Shown here one piece after another: positions 61,420-64,000 of a DNA stretch of 64,000 nucleotides. The translations under genes and the position numbers were made by a program. The notes under the pieces are model-generated. The model did no database searches. It was given only the letters and a program-made list of their open reading frames with translations, and was not told the origin of the DNA. This DNA comes from Lacunisphaera sp. (lineage in GTDB: Bacteria > Verrucomicrobiota > Verrucomicrobiia > Opitutales > Opitutaceae), in the NCBI GenBank assembly GCA_029945445.1, contig JAQSCO010000061.1, positions 21,772-85,771 on the forward strand, written 5' to 3'. Every line of letters starts with the position of its first letter. Position 1 is the first letter of the stretch.

Positions 61420-64000
61420 CTCTTCCCACCCGGTTCCTTGAGAATGGCGACGAATTCCGGCTGGCCGCGGATCTTGTCCCACCACGGGTCGAGCGGGATG
61501 ACCTTGCGGGAGGTGAACACGGACTGGTCGATCTCGGTCGCCAGGTAGGGCACCGCTTTTTTCGCATCACCCATCGCCGCGTAGAAGAGCGCCAGCGTTT
61601 TCTGGCTGCGGAACGTGAGGGCTTCCCGCCACATCGGTTCCACGAGGCCGATCAGCCGGGTGGCCTCGTCGCGCTGCCCGAGCCAGGCGAGCGTGATTGC
61701 CAGCTCGGCCTGGTATTGCACATTACCCGGTTCGTCCTTCAGGCGCTGCCGCAGCACGGTTTCCGACGCCGCCCAATCGCTGCGGGCGACCGCGTCTTTG
61801 CCCGCGAGTTGGTGGGCGAGCGCCAACGACCAACCCTTGGGGCGAAAGGGCATGACCAGATCGTCGAAGTAACTTCGCGCCGTCAGGTTGGAAGCCGCCT
61901 CGACCCGGTCGGCCCGGTGCTCCAGCAGGGCCGCCCACATCCCGACACAGATCGAGCGATCCTCGGAGCGCTCCGCGAGGGGCAATTGGTCCTGCTGGTC
62001 GAGCGTCGCCCGCATCGCCGCCAAGTCACCCCGCCAGCCGCCGAGGAGCGCCGCCTTGAGGATCAACGCCGAGGAAAACGGCTGGAGCGCGATGGCCGCA
62101 TCCAGCTGCTCAAGCGCGGCCGCCAGGTTCCGGGGGTCGACCCCGCCGCGGCCATAGCTGCTATACGCCAGCGCCAGTTCATAGTGCAGGAGCGGATCAC
62201 GCGGCGCGCGCTGCAGGATATCCTGCAACACCACCCGGCCTTCGCTATCCCGGTTACCTTGGGTCAGCGTGTAGCCCAGCGCCCGCGCCAGCCGGACGTG
62301 ATCGGGATGCGCCGCGCTCGCCCGGCGCAGAAGGGCCGCGGCCTGATCAAAGGCTCCCTGGACGCGCAGCACATGCCCGAGCGCCAGCAAGGCCTCCGGT
62401 TCGTTCGGGTCGAGCGCCAGCGCGTGATTGGCGAAGGACTGCGTGTCCTGCCGGCGTTTTTCACTGTTGTCCCACCCGCGGAAAAGCCACGCGGACTGCA
62501 CGCCCGCGCGCGTGCCCCACACGGCGGCGTTATCCGGTTCCTTCTCCGTGGCGCGGCGCGTGAGATCCTCGGCGGGCGCGAGGTCGTCGCGCGTGAAGCC
62601 GACCTTCACGATCAGCGCCAGCGCCTTCGCCGAGAGCTGGGCGGCTTCGCTCAGCGCCACGGCCGCGGCCGGTTCGGCCAGCAACGCGGTGATCTCCGGG
62701 TCGTCGCGGAACGTCGCCATGCGCGCATCCGCCTGCAGCCGCAGGCGGATCGTCTGGCGGCCCTCGGCCGACGTCGCCGACTCCCGGATGAGCTGGACCG
62801 CGGTGGCCCGCTCCCCCACCAGCAGGCCCATGGGGATGATGTCAAAAACCCAGCCCGACAGCGGGGAAATCTGGTAAGGCCGGGTGTAGTTTTCCAGCGC
62901 GGTGCGGAAAAGAGCCCGCGCCTCGTCCTGCCGGCCGAGCCCGAGCATGATCCAGACCTCCGCGCGGCGATAGGTCTGGTCCGACGGATTTTCCGCCTTG
63001 CGGCGGGCCACCGCGGCCAGGGCCACCTCGTATTGGGCGCGGGCCAGCCCGGCCTTGCCTTCCTGCGCGAGCAGGATCGCCCGCGGCAGGGCGGCCGGAC
63101 CACTGTAGTTGTTGGCATCGTAGAACCACGGCTCGGCGAAACCTTGCAGTGATTTCAGGCCGAATTCGTAGTCCCGGCTGAGTGCGGCGTAGACCATGCT
63201 GGTGATGACCGTGCGCTCCTCGGTGCGCGCCCGCGCCGGCACGCGGTCGAGCCACAGGCGCGTCCCCGCCAGGTCGCCGCGCATGTGGGCGGCGCGCGCC
63301 TTCCAGTTGATCGCGTTCGCCAGCGGCGCCAGCGCGAGGGTCGCGTCGAGCTCGCGCTCGAATTTGTCCCAAATGCGGCGGTCGCGGTAGGCGATCGAAA
63401 GCTCATAGTGGCTGAGCGCATCACTGGGGAAGCGCCGGATGAGATCCTCCCCCATCGCCAGTCCCTCATCCTTGCGCTGGAGGAGTACGGTCCGCAGCAA
63501 CTGCCGCCCGAACCGCGGCTCGCCGGGCTCCAGCTCGCAGGCGCGCCGCGCCAGTGTCTCGGCCCGGGGCAGGTCACCGGCCCGGTCGAACAGAAAGATC
63601 GACAGGGCGTAGAGCGCCTGTGGGTCGTCGGGCGACAACTGCACCGCCCGTTCGCCGAAGCGCTTGGCCTGCGCCGTGCGCTCGGCGCTGAAATCAAAAC
63701 TCCGCATCACAAACGCGCTGTTGACGCGCGCGCGCACGGTCACCGTCTCCGGATCGGACGGCGCCTTCTCGAACGCGCGCGCAGAGATCTCGTCCGCCAG
63801 CCGGAAGTCTTCCAGGGTGGCTTCAAGGCTGTCGATCAGCGCGATGGCGCGCTTCAGCTCGGGATTGTGCGGCCAGTCGGGAGCGGCGTCAGTTCGAGTG
63901 GCTGCGGGATCCTGCCGCAGTTTACTTTCGGACTCTGCGGCAGGATGCCGCAGCCACCACACCGCGCCGCCCCCCACGGCGCGCACCGCGAGCGCGATGA
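61416..64000 (-). CDS. TPR membrane protein D, probably with N-terminal TIR beyond the window
   Basis: The visible ~860 codons begin inside a membrane helix (IALAVRAVGGGAVWWL) and continue with two TPR blocks of the gene C type: ALIDSLEATLEDFRLADEIS and, near residue 450 of the visible part, ALIVKVGFTRDDLAPAEDLT. No TolB-like module is seen. The frame stays open to position 64000, so the start is outside the window; by analogy with C a TIR domain is expected there. It ends KEPGGKR, and its stop overlaps the gene C start by ATGA. Confidence 0.8.
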   Translation of the reverse strand, partial: IALAVRAVGGGAVWWLRHPAAESESKLRQDPAATRTDAAPDWPHNPELKRAIALIDSLEATLEDFRLADEISARAFEKAPSDPETVTVRARVNSAFVMRSFDFSAERTAQAKRFGERAVQLSPDDPQALYALSIFLFDRAGDLPRAETLARRACELEPGEPRFGRQLLRTVLLQRKDEGLAMGEDLIRRFPSDALSHYELSIAYRDRRIWDKFERELDATLALAPLANAINWKARAAHMRGDLAGTRLWLDRVPARARTEERTVITSMVYAALSRDYEFGLKSLQGFAEPWFYDANNYSGPAALPRAILLAQEGKAGLARAQYEVALAAVARRKAENPSDQTYRRAEVWIMLGLGRQDEARALFRTALENYTRPYQISPLSGWVFDIIPMGLLVGERATAVQLIRESATSAEGRQTIRLRLQADARMATFRDDPEITALLAEPAAAVALSEAAQLSAKALALIVKVGFTRDDLAPAEDLTRRATEKEPDNAAVWGTRAGVQSAWLFRGWDNSEKRRQDTQSFANHALALDPNEPEALLALGHVLRVQGAFDQAAALLRRASAAHPDHVRLARALGYTLTQGNRDSEGRVVLQDILQRAPRDPLLHYELALAYSSYGRGGVDPRNLAAALEQLDAAIALQPFSSALILKAALLGGWRGDLAAMRATLDQQDQLPLAERSEDRSICVGMWAALLEHRADRVEAASNLTARSYFDDLVMPFRPKGWSLALAHQLAGKDAVARSDWAASETVLRQRLKDEPGNVQYQAELAITLAWLGQRDEATRLIGLVEPMWREALTFRSQKTLALFYAAMGDAKKAVPYLATEIDQSVFTSRKVIPLDPWWDKIRGQPEFVAILKEPGGKR

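Noticed and set aside
44040..64000. Known TIR defence systems such as Thoeris
   Set aside because: No ThsA-like SIR2/SLOG effector or other named partner is adjacent; the TIR proteins here carry a membrane helix and TPR/TolB-like parts.

Overview
This is a high-GC bacterial chromosomal segment that looks like Verrucomicrobiota, most likely an Opitutaceae relative. The pointers are three PEP-CTERM proteins with the C-terminal signature IPEPSTYAAILG plus an Arg-rich tail, LL-diaminopimelate aminotransferase (dapL), a TonB receptor of the type frequent in that family, weak or absent Shine-Dalgarno sites before many genes, and many short palindromic repeats between and inside genes. The family assignment is an inference; no rRNA is present.

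Layout. 1-4 kb: a TonB-dependent receptor (cut by the window edge) behind a NarL-type response regulator and a membrane histidine kinase. 4-8.6 kb: a scarred accessory region with a PepSY-protein tail and a PKD-protein tail that meet at their broken 5' ends, an intact aldose epimerase, a sulfatase cut off at codon ~130, a phage terminase fragment, and a tRNA-Val whose 3' end faces the phage remnant. 8.7-19 kb: small membrane protein, endonuclease III, TonB-family protein, a repeat-rich envelope protein, and a 2,235-residue secreted DNA/RNA nuclease followed by Ig-like and MBG repeats. 19-25 kb: gcvP (with in-frame repeat insertions), CHAD protein, FAH-family enzyme, cupin. 25-28 kb: three PEP-CTERM genes, each with its own terminator. 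28-34 kb: OPT transporter, panE, panC, dapL. 34-38 kb: a LuxR-type regulator and an Mla-type lipid transport operon (mlaE-mlaF-mlaD-PqiC-like lipoprotein). 38-40.6 kb: HAD phosphatase, TylF-like methyltransferase, DUF1304 membrane protein, MaoC-like dehydratase. 40.6-47.2 kb: a RecD2-type helicase interrupted in its P-loop by a class-3-like intein, a TIR/TolB-like/TPR gene lodged at the 3' end of recD2 with a second copy of that 3' end beyond it, and a DUF4239 protein. 47.4-50.8 kb: a pair of M16 peptidases and a DUF4286 protein with a duplicated, truncated start. 51-64 kb: an operon of at least four large TIR-TM-TPR proteins with a mini-TIR leader ORF and a cupin; every junction is a 4-nt ATGA overlap.

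The most unusual content is (i) the recD2 intein, (ii) the expanded TIR-TPR family as a candidate NAD+-linked sensing or defence system, and (iii) a modular repeat family (core GTAGCCTTGGCGAAGGC, other modules ending GGTGGA...TCCACC) that enters coding sequences in frame and lies at the breakpoints of partial gene duplications. Functions below come from motif recognition by eye; no database search was run.
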